DNA of 64,000 bases, taken from positions 22,818-86,817 of the forward strand of contig CANLUH010000018.1 in NCBI GenBank assembly GCA_947494205.1, read 5' to 3'. Every line of letters begins with the position of its first letter. Position 1 is the first letter of the stretch. The stretch is from an uncultured Flavobacteriaceae bacterium. Lineage in GTDB: Bacteria; Bacteroidota; Bacteroidia; Flavobacteriales; Flavobacteriaceae. Position numbers and translations under genes: made by a program. Positions 1 to 8,749 of this stretch are shown here, in pieces. Under the pieces are notes generated by a model. It was not told the DNA's origin and did not search any database. It saw nothing but the letters and a program-made list of their open reading frames with translations.

Positions 1-50
1 TACAATCGCAGATTGATTTAGACTGTAATTAAATATTATTTACAAAATAA

Positions 51-78
51 AAAAGCTCAATCTTTCGATTGAGCTTTT
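51..78 (-). terminator. Rho-independent terminator of the S74-domain gene
   Basis: A perfect 12-bp stem (arms 51-62 and 67-78) closes a TTTC loop. On the minus strand it is followed by a run of T. It lies 9 bp past the stop codon of the minus-strand gene at 87-980. Confidence 0.8.
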
Positions 79-86
79 AGCTATAA

Positions 87-980
87 TTATTTTTCTTTTA
101 GTAAGGCTTTAATTAACTTCATTTCTTTTTCCAGCTTTTCAATTTTATTAGATTGTACTGTTATCGTTTCATTTTGTTCTTGTATGGCTTTTACTAATAC
201 AGGAATCGTTTCGATATAATTAACTGCTAATGCTGTATCTTCTTTATCACTCTCATGAAGAATTTCTGGTAATATTTCCTTTACTTCTTGTGCTATAAAA
301 CCGAAGTGCTTCTTTTTCTCTCTATCTTTTATGTAATTGTATTGATAGGTATTTAAACTCATTATAATAGATAATCCTCTATCATTAGCAGAAATATTCT
401 CTTTTAAACGTTTATCTGAAGGTACAAAGGCATTAACAAAAAACAAGTTGTTCCAAAAGTTTCCATTACGTCCTAAATCACTTATCTGATCAACTGTAGG
501 ATAGAAAGCAAAATCGCTAAATGTATAATCTGAATTTACACCACCACTAGCACCAATACTAACTCTTAAACCTCCATCTATTGTATTATCGTTAGTATGA
601 AGTCCTCTTGTATATACTCGTCTAAAATGTTTATCGAAAACACCAAGATCTATACCTGTAGCATCTAAATTTGTAAGTGATTCTACTGCTGGTTCGAACG
701 TAAGAGACTTAAAGATAAAACTATTAATGTTATTAAATCTTATATTATAATTACCAGCTGCATCACTATTATTTAATGCAAATGTACTACCCGTAGGTTC
801 AGATAGTAATTGAGAATTAAAACTTGTGTTTGCAATATTAATACCATCGGAAGTTGTTCCTGTGACATTAATATCTAATTGAAAATTCGGACTGGTTGTA
901 CCAATACCAACTTGAGCGATTAATAATGAGTTTGACAATAAAGCGAATACGGTTAAGCTTTTTAAAAGATTCTTTTTCAT
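87..980 (-). CDS. Secreted protein with C-terminal S74 (endosialidase chaperone) domain
   Basis: The 297-residue protein has a signal peptide (about 1-23, ending IAQ) and then the motif QVGIGTTSPNFQLDI, common at the mature N-terminus of flavobacterial surface proteins. The region 188-245 carries SDKRLKENI and HFGFIAQEV, hallmarks of the S74 intramolecular chaperone first known in phage tail spikes. Residues 260-295 are a Lys/Glu-rich coiled coil. In the S74 family the domain drives trimer folding and may cleave itself off. In Flavobacteriaceae such proteins are usually chromosomal envelope proteins, not prophage, and no phage gene is nearby. Its ligand cannot be told. It ends in its own terminator at 51-78. 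Confidence 0.8.
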   Translation of the reverse strand: MKKNLLKSLTVFALLSNSLLIAQVGIGTTSPNFQLDINVTGTTSDGINIANTSFNSQLLSEPTGSTFALNNSDAAGNYNIRFNNINSFIFKSLTFEPAVESLTNLDATGIDLGVFDKHFRRVYTRGLHTNDNTIDGGLRVSIGASGGVNSDYTFSDFAFYPTVDQISDLGRNGNFWNNLFFVNAFVPSDKRLKENISANDRGLSIIMSLNTYQYNYIKDREKKKHFGFIAQEVKEILPEILHESDKEDTALAVNYIETIPVLVKAIQEQNETITVQSNKIEKLEKEMKLIKALLKEK

Positions 981-1347
981 AGAATTTCATTTTTTAAAGA
1001 TTATGGGGGAGTATTCTTTTCTAAAATATTTATTTTTTAAGTTACATCCATTAAATTTTTATTAAAATCGTTAAAGGGAGTTTTATCTAAAATGAGTCGA
1101 AAACTACAGTTAATCCTTACATTTTAAACTTTAATAGACTTTTTGTTTCAAAAAAAACACAAACAAGAGAACACTTAACCATTTAAAAAACAAAAGATTA
1201 GAGCAATTAAATATGTTTCTTAAAAATTTAGACTTCTTTACTTTTTTGAATTATAATAACATTATTAAGTAGTTAAAAAGAGCTTGCATATACAAACCAA
1301 AATAGATAAGATATTTTTATTAGGTAAAATTAAGAGAGCGATTATAA
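981..1347. other. Intergenic region, 367 bp, no gene seen
   Basis: This AT-rich stretch lies between the stop of the YciO-type gene and the start of the S74-domain gene, both on the minus strand. It must carry the promoter of the S74 gene, but I find no clear TTG/TAnnTTTG pair. No repeat or convincing short open frame is visible. Confidence 0.5.
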
Positions 1348-1968
1348 TTAAAAAATCTCTAAACTCCCTTTTCCTTCTCTAATAATTTCAGGATCTCCAC
1401 TAGAGAAATCTATTATTGTAGAGGCTTCATTATCTCCATAACCGCCGTCTATAACTAAGTCTACAAGATTGTCCCATTTCTCTAAAATAAGCTCTGGATC
1501 TGTAGTATATTCCAGTATTTCGTCTTCGTCTCTAATAGAAGTCGACACAATAGGATTGCCTAATGCTTCAACAATATCTAGCGCGATTTGATTATCTGGG
1601 ACACGAATACCTACCGTTTTCTTCTTTTTAAAGACAGATGGTAATGTTTTTGCTCCAGGTAAGATAAAAGTGTAAGGTCCCGGCAAGGCACGTTTTAAAA
1701 TTTTAAATGTAGACGTATCTATTTGTTTAACATAATCACTTAGATTACTTAAATCTTTACAAATAAAAGAAAAATTAGCTTTTTCTAATTTTACACCTTT
1801 AATCTTGGCTATTCTCTCTAAAGCCTTAGTATTAGTTATATCGCAGCCTAACCCATAAACAGTATCTGTTGGATATATAATTAAACCTCCTTTTTTAAGA
1901 ACGTCTATTACCTTTTTAATCTCCTTAGGATTAGGGTTGTCTTCGTATATTTTAATAAAATCTGCCAC
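1348..1968 (-). CDS. YciO/YrdC/Sua5-family protein, YciO-like
   Basis: The 206-residue protein is one YrdC-type domain with the nucleotide/carbamoyl-binding signature PTDTVYGLGCD (33-43), PGPYTFIL (96-103) and IRVPD (121-125). It lacks the extra C-terminal domain of long Sua5 proteins. TsaC/Sua5 enzymes make threonylcarbamoyl-AMP for the t6A37 modification of ANN-decoding tRNAs. The internal wording (ICKDLSNLSDY, GNPIVSTS, REGKG near the C-terminus) resembles E. coli YciO more than TsaC, so it may be the paralogue rather than the essential t6A enzyme. It stands alone, with a divergent esterase gene upstream. The family call is secure, the subfamily less so. Confidence 0.85.
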   Translation of the reverse strand: MADFIKIYEDNPNPKEIKKVIDVLKKGGLIIYPTDTVYGLGCDITNTKALERIAKIKGVKLEKANFSFICKDLSNLSDYVKQIDTSTFKILKRALPGPYTFILPGAKTLPSVFKKKKTVGIRVPDNQIALDIVEALGNPIVSTSIRDEDEILEYTTDPELILEKWDNLVDLVIDGGYGDNEASTIIDFSSGDPEIIREGKGSLEIF

Positions 1969-2137
1969 AATAAAACTTTAAAACAAAGTTATGCATTTAA
2001 ATTAAGTGTTATAATGTATACTTTATTATTCTTTTAATTAATAAGTTAATACCGATAACTTTAACAAAATCTTAATTCTAAAAACTGGCATAATAATTGG
2101 TGTGTTTATACGTTTATAAAACAAACAGACTATAGCC

Positions 2138-2998
2138 ATGTACAAACCACTTAAACTTACTCTAATCTTTTTACTACTTAGCGTTTCTTTTTTCAGTTGT
2201 ACTGATGATGATGTAATGATTGAAACGGCACTAAGTGCAGATAATTACAGACAAGAGCTCAATGTCTCTTATGGTGCAGATAGTGATCAAGTGTATGATA
2301 TTTACTTACCCGAAAACAGGTCTTTAAACACTAAAGTACTAATCCTTGTTCATGGAGGTGGTTGGACATCTGGAGATAAAAATGATATGAATAACATAAA
2401 AGATGTTATACGTCAAGATTTATCAAATTACGCTATAGTAAACATTAATTATCGCTTAGCAGACGAAAATACACAAGCTTACCCAACACAGATAGATGAT
2501 ATTACTTCAGTAATAAACCATTTAAAAACCAATAGAACAAATTACATTATTTCAGATAGATATGGATTTATTGGTATTAGCGCTGGTGCACATTTATCGA
2601 TGTTATGGAGTTATGCTTTCGATACAGAAAACAATGTAGATATGGTTTGTAGTATTGTAGGTCCTACAAACTTTACAGATCCAGCTTATTTAGACAACTT
2701 AAGCCCAGAAGTTCAAGTTTTACTAGATGCTTTTGGTGCGGATTTAACAACTTCATTTTTAGAAGAAGTAAGCCCATTACACCAAGCGAGCATTACTGCT
2801 CCTCCTTCAATATTATTTTATGGAGGTATGGATCCTTTAGTTCCTACAACACAAGGTATTGCTTTAGATGAAAAATTAACAGCTTTGGGTGTTACACATG
2901 AGTTTACGTTATACGAAAATGAAGGGCATGGATGGATTGGTAATAACCTTTTAGATACTTGGACTAGGTTAAGGTTATTTACTTTAACTCATTTTTAA
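2138..2998 (+). CDS. Lipoprotein alpha/beta hydrolase (esterase-like)
   Basis: The 286-residue protein begins with a lipoprotein signal (FFSC, Cys21), so it is probably anchored in the envelope. It has an alpha/beta-hydrolase fold with an oxyanion motif HGGGW (72-76), nucleophile elbow GISAGAH (Ser148), and likely acid Asp232 (GGMDP) and base His264 (EGHGW). The HGGGW and G-x-S-A-G pattern fits the hormone-sensitive-lipase/BD-FAE type of carboxylesterase. The substrate is unknown. The next gene is convergent, with only 1 bp between the two stop codons and no terminator hairpin. Confidence 0.85.
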   Translation: MYKPLKLTLIFLLLSVSFFSCTDDDVMIETALSADNYRQELNVSYGADSDQVYDIYLPENRSLNTKVLILVHGGGWTSGDKNDMNNIKDVIRQDLSNYAIVNINYRLADENTQAYPTQIDDITSVINHLKTNRTNYIISDRYGFIGISAGAHLSMLWSYAFDTENNVDMVCSIVGPTNFTDPAYLDNLSPEVQVLLDAFGADLTTSFLEEVSPLHQASITAPPSILFYGGMDPLVPTTQGIALDEKLTALGVTHEFTLYENEGHGWIGNNLLDTWTRLRLFTLTHF

Positions 2999-2999
2999 A

Positions 3000-3584
3000 C
3001 TAAAAACCTCCTCTTTGTCCTCCCTGTCTTCTACTGCCACTGTTAGGCCTATCTCTGCCATCTGGCCTGGATAGTTTTGGTTCTAATTTTTCTTTTTGAA
3101 ATTTTTGATAACTCAACCATTTCTTATTTTGTTCTTCGCTTAATAGCGCTTCTAGAGCTAGGTTTAACTTTTTCTCATGTTTTCTTATTTCATCCTTAAT
3201 AGGCTTAATTTTCTCAATAGTCATCTTCCTTGTTTCCATTAAAGCCGCTCTATCTCTATTTTGTATTGCCGATTTCATATTCTGGTTTACAACAACATCT
3301 AAACCTTCTAACAAATCTTTATTTGCATTAGCAATAAATTCAATTTCAGAATTATATGTTGCTAAATGTGCTTCTACGGACATAGCCAAAGAATCTTTTT
3401 TCTTAAGCTTTAGCTTTTTTAATACTTTTTTTGAATCATACTGAAAAATCCCAGCCACTTTAGCTGCTTCGAATTTAGGTATTTTCATATTCCCGCGTTG
3501 TTGCTGTCCTCCTCCTCGACCTCTTCCTTGTGCAAAACTGAAAGTTAATTGAAATAAAACAAGTAATACTATAACTCTTTTCAT
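3000..3584 (-). CDS. Secreted basic helical protein with Gly/Arg/Gln-rich ends (Spy/CpxP-like?)
   Basis: I start it at the ATG giving MKRVIVLLVLF (194 residues) because an in-frame upstream codon would put MLINQICY before a normal signal peptide. The mature protein begins QGRGRGGGQQQRG, continues with about 130 residues of charged alpha-helix, and ends in an Arg/Gly/Ser-rich tail. The helical part with LSEEQNKKWLSYQKFQKEKLEPK-type wording (up to residue ~170) recalls flavobacterial proteins distantly like the periplasmic chaperones Spy/CpxP. That link is inference. It converges on the esterase gene. Confidence 0.7.
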   Translation of the reverse strand: MKRVIVLLVLFQLTFSFAQGRGRGGGQQQRGNMKIPKFEAAKVAGIFQYDSKKVLKKLKLKKKDSLAMSVEAHLATYNSEIEFIANANKDLLEGLDVVVNQNMKSAIQNRDRAALMETRKMTIEKIKPIKDEIRKHEKKLNLALEALLSEEQNKKWLSYQKFQKEKLEPKLSRPDGRDRPNSGSRRQGGQRGGF

Positions 3585-3704
3585 GTAACAAATTTGATTA
3601 ATTAACACTTAGACTCCAAAACTCTATTAAGGTTTAATCTTAAATTAAACTTAATTATAGTGCATTAGGCAAAAAGTGAAACTAGATTTTTGTAAATTAA
3701 AACT

Positions 3705-3731
3705 GTAACAAATACACGTTAATGCAGTCTA
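3705..3731 (+). promoter_or_regulatory. Candidate ECF-sigma promoter of the retropepsin operon
   Basis: The sequence has GTAACA (3705-3710), 16 bp, then GTCTA (3727-3731), with the start codon 7 bp further on. The 12-mer AACTGTAACAAA at 3701-3712 recurs exactly at 30677-30688, upstream of the ECF sigma gene. A GTAAC-type -35 with a GTC-type -10 resembles what is known of flavobacterial ECF promoters. The short distance to the ATG is a weakness. Confidence 0.35.
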
Positions 3732-3737
3732 TATAAT

Positions 3738-4691
3738 ATGCTAAAGATAAGAATCTTATTGTTGTGTTGCTTTTGCTTGAACATACTTCATGCAATAAAT
3801 AGTAACCCTATACTATTCTCTAAAGCAGAACGCGTAAATGAGCATACCGTTAGAATTCCCTTTAAACTTGTAGATCACCTCATCATTGTTGAAGCCGAGG
3901 TGCTTAACCAAAAGGGAAATTTTATTATAGATACCGGCTCTGAAACCCTTATTCTTAATAAAATTCATTTTCCATCTACTTACAATAAAAAAAAATCTAC
4001 TGAAACATCAGGAATTATACAGCAAATAGATCGCCCTGTTGAAAGGCATTTAAAATCAATGTATATAGAAGGGTTTAGCCTTAAACATAAAAAATCTGAT
4101 GTTATAAATTTATCGCACATAGAAACTAGTAAAAACTTGAAATTATTAGGTATTATCGGATACAATATTCTGAAAGATTACGAAGTTTTTGTAGACCTCT
4201 ACTTAAACCAAATTACACTTACTAAAACAGATAAAAATGGTGAGCCTTTAAACAATAAAGTATATGCCGAAAAAATTACAGATAGCATAAACTTTAAACT
4301 TAAAAACCATACTATTGTTTTAAATTGCACTATTAATAAACAAAAACTAAAGTTTGGCTTAGATACTGCTGCAGAATTTAACCAAATAAGCAAACGTACT
4401 AGTGCCAAGGCTTTAAAATATTTTATTCCTAAAAAACAACTTAACTTAGTAGGTATTGGAAATAAGAAAATAAAAGTGTTGGCAGGAAAATTGCATCGTG
4501 TAAAACTGAGTGAAACTATTTACTTTGGCCCAATGCTAACAGTATTAACGAACTTAAAACAAATAAACAAAGCCTTTGGAACACAATTAGATGGTGTTTT
4601 AGGTTATGAGTTTTTCGCTCAAAAAAGAACCATTATTAATTACAAGAAAGAAAAATTATACTTTATAGATTTCCCCATTATAAAACAATGA
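3738..4691 (+). CDS. Secreted bilobal retropepsin-like aspartic protease
   Basis: The 317-residue protein has a signal peptide (about 1-19). It shows two related halves, each with an aspartyl-protease signature: FIIDTGSETL (Asp65) and FGLDTAAEF (Asp209). Each is followed by a flap-like hydrophobic-Gly motif, IIGYNIL (~139) and VLGYEFF (~288). This fits a clan AA protease that is pepsin-like in having both catalytic Asp in one chain, though the second motif is DTA rather than DTG. The stop overlaps the start of the next gene by 4 bp, so both secreted proteins are probably translated together. The target is unknown. Confidence 0.75.
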   Translation: MLKIRILLLCCFCLNILHAINSNPILFSKAERVNEHTVRIPFKLVDHLIIVEAEVLNQKGNFIIDTGSETLILNKIHFPSTYNKKKSTETSGIIQQIDRPVERHLKSMYIEGFSLKHKKSDVINLSHIETSKNLKLLGIIGYNILKDYEVFVDLYLNQITLTKTDKNGEPLNNKVYAEKITDSINFKLKNHTIVLNCTINKQKLKFGLDTAAEFNQISKRTSAKALKYFIPKKQLNLVGIGNKKIKVLAGKLHRVKLSETIYFGPMLTVLTNLKQINKAFGTQLDGVLGYEFFAQKRTIINYKKEKLYFIDFPIIKQ

Positions 4692-5656
4692 CAACATTAA
4701 CCCGACATATTACTTTTATAATTATTGCACTTTGGAGCATTCAAATTGTTGCGCAAAATAATATGAAAGGCTATAGAATAGAAGGAGATGATGTTGTTTT
4801 TGTATTTAATAAAAGTGATTATAAAAAGGTGTCTCCAGATGGTTATAAATCTAAAAAAAGATTTAATGATTTAACCATAGAAAATGTTGTCGTTTCAGGA
4901 GAATTCAACAATTGGTCTAAAGACCAATGGAATATGACTAAAATTGATGACGAGACCTACGAATTACGTAAAAAAATTATTCATTTTACAGATGAATTTT
5001 CATGGGAATTTAAGTTCGTTATTAACAATAAATATTGGGCAGAACCGACAAAAAAAGATCCAAATATAGAAACTGCTGTAAAAGATGGTTATCATTTAAA
5101 TGTTTACAACCTTAAATTATTTACTGGCGCTTATCCTGATAAAAATGGTAATGTACGTTTTAGATTAAAAGGCTATGAAAACGCTAAAAAGGTTGTCGTC
5201 TCTGGTAGTTTTAACAGATGGAGCCACGACCTCTTTGAAATGTATAAGATAGACCAAGGCTGGGAACTTATTTTAAAATTAAAGCCAGATGAATACCAGT
5301 ACCGTTTTATTGTAGACGGTCACTGGATGGAAGATCCAACAAACCCAGATAAAGTGGTTAATGAGTTTGGAGAGTACAACTCCCACATAGATGTTAAAAA
5401 ACGAGTAGAGTTTAAGCTAGACAATTTTAATAACGCTAAACAGGTTATCCTAACAGGTTCATTTAATAACTGGAACGAAAAGGAATACCAAATGCAACAG
5501 ACAGAACAAGGCAAATGGATATTTAGCCTACCGCTCTCTGGTGGTAAATACCACTATAAGTTTATTGTAGATGGTAAATGGATTGAGGACCCTATAAACA
5601 AAGTAAAAGAATACGACGACAAAGGCAACATTAATTCCGTATGTATGGTAAAGTAA
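4688..5656 (+). CDS. Secreted protein with three glycogen-binding (CBM48/AMPK-beta-like) domains
   Basis: After a signal peptide (1-23, ending VAQ) the 322-residue protein has three beta-sandwich repeats. They are marked by GEFNNW (71-76), GSFNRW (173-178) and GSFNNW (257-262), each followed by a W-x-x-x-[IL] strand and a Y-x-[FY]-K/R-F-[IV]-[VI]-[DN] strand ending in [WH]-[WI]-x-[ED]-P. This is the early-set carbohydrate-binding module of AMPK beta subunits and of amylase/branching enzymes. No catalytic domain is present. Its start overlaps the stop of the secreted aspartic protease (ATGA). Binding of alpha-glucan in the periplasm or at the surface is inferred. Confidence 0.8.
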   Translation: MTTLTRHITFIIIALWSIQIVAQNNMKGYRIEGDDVVFVFNKSDYKKVSPDGYKSKKRFNDLTIENVVVSGEFNNWSKDQWNMTKIDDETYELRKKIIHFTDEFSWEFKFVINNKYWAEPTKKDPNIETAVKDGYHLNVYNLKLFTGAYPDKNGNVRFRLKGYENAKKVVVSGSFNRWSHDLFEMYKIDQGWELILKLKPDEYQYRFIVDGHWMEDPTNPDKVVNEFGEYNSHIDVKKRVEFKLDNFNNAKQVILTGSFNNWNEKEYQMQQTEQGKWIFSLPLSGGKYHYKFIVDGKWIEDPINKVKEYDDKGNINSVCMVK

Positions 5657-5698
5657 CTACTGTCTACTGTCTACTATCTACTGTCTACTGTCTACTGA
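5657..5698. repeat. Six tandem copies of CTACTGT
   Basis: The 7-bp unit CTACTGT begins right after a stop codon and is repeated six times (5657-5698). The third copy reads CTACTAT and the last CTACTGA. It fills the gap between two convergent genes, where a terminator would be expected; no hairpin is visible. Tandem 7-mers of this kind are prone to change in copy number. Confidence 0.9.
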
Positions 5699-5701
5699 AA
5701 C

Positions 5702-8047
5702 CTACCCTACAACTTGTAACTTAGCAAAACGTAATAAAAGTTTCTTCACTCCTCCAAACTGAAAATCTATTTCAGCTTTTTTATCGGCACCTTTACCTTC
5801 AATTTTTAATACTTCTCCTTTACCAAACTTCAAGTGTTTAACAATATTACCAACTACTAATTCCCCATCAAATAAATTAGCGCCTGCAGGTGGTTTTACA
5901 TCCGAGGCTTTTTTCATTTTCTTAGGTGCGCTTATCTCAAAATTAGGCGTTTTTTTAGGGGCTAGTTTTGTCACTTTCTTCTGGAATTTTGGTTGTACTG
6001 GTTTTTTAAATCTAATTTTACTTGGAGGTGTATCTCCAAAAATATCGGCAGATAACATTGGGTTAATACGACGCTCTTCTATTGGTGTTTTAACATCTAG
6101 ATATTGATCATCTATTTCTTCTATAAATCGACTAGGTTCAGAATCTACTAACTTCCCCCAACGATATCTAGACAAGGCATAAGTTAAATACGCCTGTTTT
6201 TCTGCTCTTGTCAAAGCTACATAAAATAAACGACGTTCTTCTTCTAATTCTGTACGAGTATTCATACTCATAGCACTTGGAAATAAGTCTTCTTCTAAAC
6301 CTACAATAAATACATGATTAAACTCTAATCCTTTTGCTAAGTGAATAGTCATTAAAGCAACATGATCTGTATCGCCTTTATCCGAATCTAAATCGGTAGA
6401 CAAGGCAACATCTTCTAAAAACTCTGCTAAAGAATCGGAAGCATCTGCTAATTCGATCTGTCCTTCAACAAAATCTTTAATACCATTTAATAGCTCTTCT
6501 ACGTTTTCTAAACGTGTTACACCTTCTGGAGTACCGTCTTTATTAAACTCACGCATTAAACCACTGGTTTTGGTAACGTGTTCTGCTAAATCGAATGCAT
6601 TAGCGGTTTCATTCATAACCTGATAACTTTTAATTAAAGTTACAAAGTCACGCAATTTCGTTTTTGTGCCGCTATTAATTTTAATCTCTACATTGTCTAT
6701 ATTTTCTAATAATTGAAAAATAGTTTTTCCGTAGCCATTAGCTGAAACAATTAACTTATCTATAGTCGTCTGTCCTATTCCTCTTGCCGGATAGTTTATT
6801 ACTCGCTTTAATGCTTCTTCGTCGGCTGGGTTTAAAATCAATCTTAAATACGCTGTAACGTCTTTAATTTCTTTACGCTGATAAAAGGATAATCCGCCGT
6901 AAATACGATATGGAATTTCACGTTTACGTAAGGCGTCTTCCATTGCACGAGACTGTGCATTGGTACGATATAATATGGCAAAGTCGCTGTTAAGCAACTG
7001 GTTATTCATTTTAGTTTCAAAAATAGTACTTGCGACGTAGCGTCCTTCATCTCCATCAGTTAACGAGCGGTGTACAGTAACCTTCTCACCTTCTTCATTA
7101 GCTGTCCAAACCACTTTATCTAATTTTGTTTGGTTATGGTCTATTACAGAATTTGCAGCATTAACTATATTTTTTGTTGAACGGTAATTTTGTTCTAACC
7201 TAAACATTTTTACGCCGTCGTAATCCTTTTGAAAGTTTAGTATATTGTTAATATTCGCACCACGGAATGCATAAATACTTTGCGCATCGTCCCCAACCAC
7301 ACATATATTCTGAAAACGATCGGCTAAAGCTCTTACTATTAAGTATTGAGAATGGTTAGTATCTTGATACTCATCTACCATAATATACCTAAACCTATTT
7401 TGATATTGTGCTAAAACCTGAGGAAAACGGGTTAATAACTCATTGGTTCTTAATAGTAAATCATCAAAATCCATAGCGCCTGCTTTAAAGCAACGGTCTA
7501 CATATTCCTTATAAATATCTCCCATTCTTGGTCGGCGAGCCATAGCATCTGCCTCCATTAATTCAGGGTTTTTAAAATACGCTTTTACAGTAATTAAGCT
7601 GTTTTTGTAAGATGAAATTCTACTATAAACTTGCTTCGTTTTGTAAACATCTTTGTCTAAGCCCATTTCTTTAATAATAGAGCCCATTAAACGTTGAGAA
7701 TCTTGTGTATCGTATATAGTAAAATTACTAGGAAACCCTAAATGATGCCCTTCGAAACGTAAAATTTTAGCAAATACAGAGTGAAAGGTTCCCATCCATA
7801 AATTCTTAGCTTCACTATTACCAACAATTTGTGCAATACGCTCTTTCATTTCGCGAGCAGCCTTATTCGTAAAGGTTAATGCTAATATATTAAAAGCATC
7901 TACGCCCTGACTCATTAAATAAGCAATACGATAGGTAAGCACACGTGTTTTACCCGATCCAGCACCTGCAATAATAATCATAGGACCATCTTTCTGAACT
8001 GTAGGTTCGTATTGTGCTTCGTTTAATTGACTTAAATACTTTTCCAA
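5702..8047 (-). CDS. uvrD: UvrD/PcrA-type ATP-dependent DNA helicase
   Basis: The 781-residue superfamily 1A 3'-5' helicase has Walker A AGAGSGKT (27-34), the Q-motif LNEAQ (8-12), the Walker B VDEYQDT, motif IV QNYRSTKNI and motif V/VI HLAKGLEF and VALTRAE. The C-terminal ~50 residues (GNIVKHLKFGKGEVLKIEGKG) form the Tudor-like SH3 domain that in PcrA/UvrD contacts RNA polymerase. UvrD/PcrA acts in nucleotide excision repair, mismatch repair and clearing of stalled polymerase. It appears to be a single-gene unit converging on the CBM48-like gene. Confidence 0.95.
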   Translation of the reverse strand: MEKYLSQLNEAQYEPTVQKDGPMIIIAGAGSGKTRVLTYRIAYLMSQGVDAFNILALTFTNKAAREMKERIAQIVGNSEAKNLWMGTFHSVFAKILRFEGHHLGFPSNFTIYDTQDSQRLMGSIIKEMGLDKDVYKTKQVYSRISSYKNSLITVKAYFKNPELMEADAMARRPRMGDIYKEYVDRCFKAGAMDFDDLLLRTNELLTRFPQVLAQYQNRFRYIMVDEYQDTNHSQYLIVRALADRFQNICVVGDDAQSIYAFRGANINNILNFQKDYDGVKMFRLEQNYRSTKNIVNAANSVIDHNQTKLDKVVWTANEEGEKVTVHRSLTDGDEGRYVASTIFETKMNNQLLNSDFAILYRTNAQSRAMEDALRKREIPYRIYGGLSFYQRKEIKDVTAYLRLILNPADEEALKRVINYPARGIGQTTIDKLIVSANGYGKTIFQLLENIDNVEIKINSGTKTKLRDFVTLIKSYQVMNETANAFDLAEHVTKTSGLMREFNKDGTPEGVTRLENVEELLNGIKDFVEGQIELADASDSLAEFLEDVALSTDLDSDKGDTDHVALMTIHLAKGLEFNHVFIVGLEEDLFPSAMSMNTRTELEEERRLFYVALTRAEKQAYLTYALSRYRWGKLVDSEPSRFIEEIDDQYLDVKTPIEERRINPMLSADIFGDTPPSKIRFKKPVQPKFQKKVTKLAPKKTPNFEISAPKKMKKASDVKPPAGANLFDGELVVGNIVKHLKFGKGEVLKIEGKGADKKAEIDFQFGGVKKLLLRFAKLQVVG

Positions 8048-8194
8048 AGTGTTTTAATTTTTATAAGCTGTAAAAATAAGTATTGTCTCTCGTTATCCCC
8101 TTCTGTTTTATTAATAATTATAAACAATTAAGAGATTTATTTTGGTTTTTGAAATTCAGGTATAAACACCTATAACCATTTTTATATCTTATTC

Positions 8195-8202
8195 TATTTT
8201 TG
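8195..8202 (+). promoter_or_regulatory. Candidate -7 element TATTTTTG
   Basis: TATTTTTG matches the Bacteroidota -7 consensus TAnnTTTG and ends 19 bp before the start of the phosphatase gene at 8222. No good TTG is seen at the -33 position. Confidence 0.4.
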
Positions 8203-8221
8203 AAAAAACTAACAATACATC

Positions 8222-8737
8222 ATGGGAAAGCCAAAAACGATATTAATTTTAAGACACGCCGAAAAACCAAAAACTAAAAGTGATGAATACCTTTCCATTA
8301 GAGGTCATGAAAGAGCTGCTGCTCTAGCGTATTACATGCCTGATGCTTTTGGACATATAGACCATATTTTTGCAGCAGGAATAGGTAAACACAGTCATAG
8401 TCACAGACCTGTAGACACCGTAACCCCTCTTGCAGATATTTTAGGTAAAAAAGTACATCAGAAATACTTAAAAGAAGATTACAAAAAGATGATTGAGGAT
8501 ATTTTTTCTAAACCAGAAAAATATACCAATGAACAAATAGTAGTCTGTTGGCAACATACAGATATCGAATCTATAGCTAATAGCTTTGGCGCAACTAATG
8601 TACCTACTACACCATGGCCAAAATCTTGTTTCGATTTGGTTTGGAAACTTACTTTACAAACAGATGGGAGCTATAATCTAGATCAAATACCACAACTTCT
8701 ATTATATCAAGATAGCAATACTATTATTTTACCTTAA
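8222..8737 (+). CDS. Histidine phosphatase superfamily protein
   Basis: The 171-residue cytoplasmic protein opens with LILRHAEKP; His12 in RHAE takes the place of the RHG phospho-acceptor histidine of the branch 1 phosphoglycerate-mutase/SixA-like family. A second conserved histidine is likely His112 in VCWQHTDI, with Arg27 in the SIRGHERA helix also typical. It is short for the family, near the minimal SixA/SixA-like size. Its stop is followed after 12 bp by a gene for a tyrosine/dual-specificity-like phosphatase, so the two are probably co-transcribed. The substrate is not predictable. Confidence 0.8.
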   Translation: MGKPKTILILRHAEKPKTKSDEYLSIRGHERAAALAYYMPDAFGHIDHIFAAGIGKHSHSHRPVDTVTPLADILGKKVHQKYLKEDYKKMIEDIFSKPEKYTNEQIVVCWQHTDIESIANSFGATNVPTTPWPKSCFDLVWKLTLQTDGSYNLDQIPQLLLYQDSNTIILP

Positions 8738-8749
8738 AAACTAGAACTT

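Noticed and set aside
87..980. Prophage tail-fibre gene
   Set aside because: The S74 domain occurs in phage spikes, but there is a secretion signal and no phage gene nearby. Chromosomal envelope proteins of this kind are usual in Flavobacteriaceae.
1348..1968. Assignment as the essential t6A enzyme TsaC
   Set aside because: Sequence wording is closer to YciO. The call was kept at family level.
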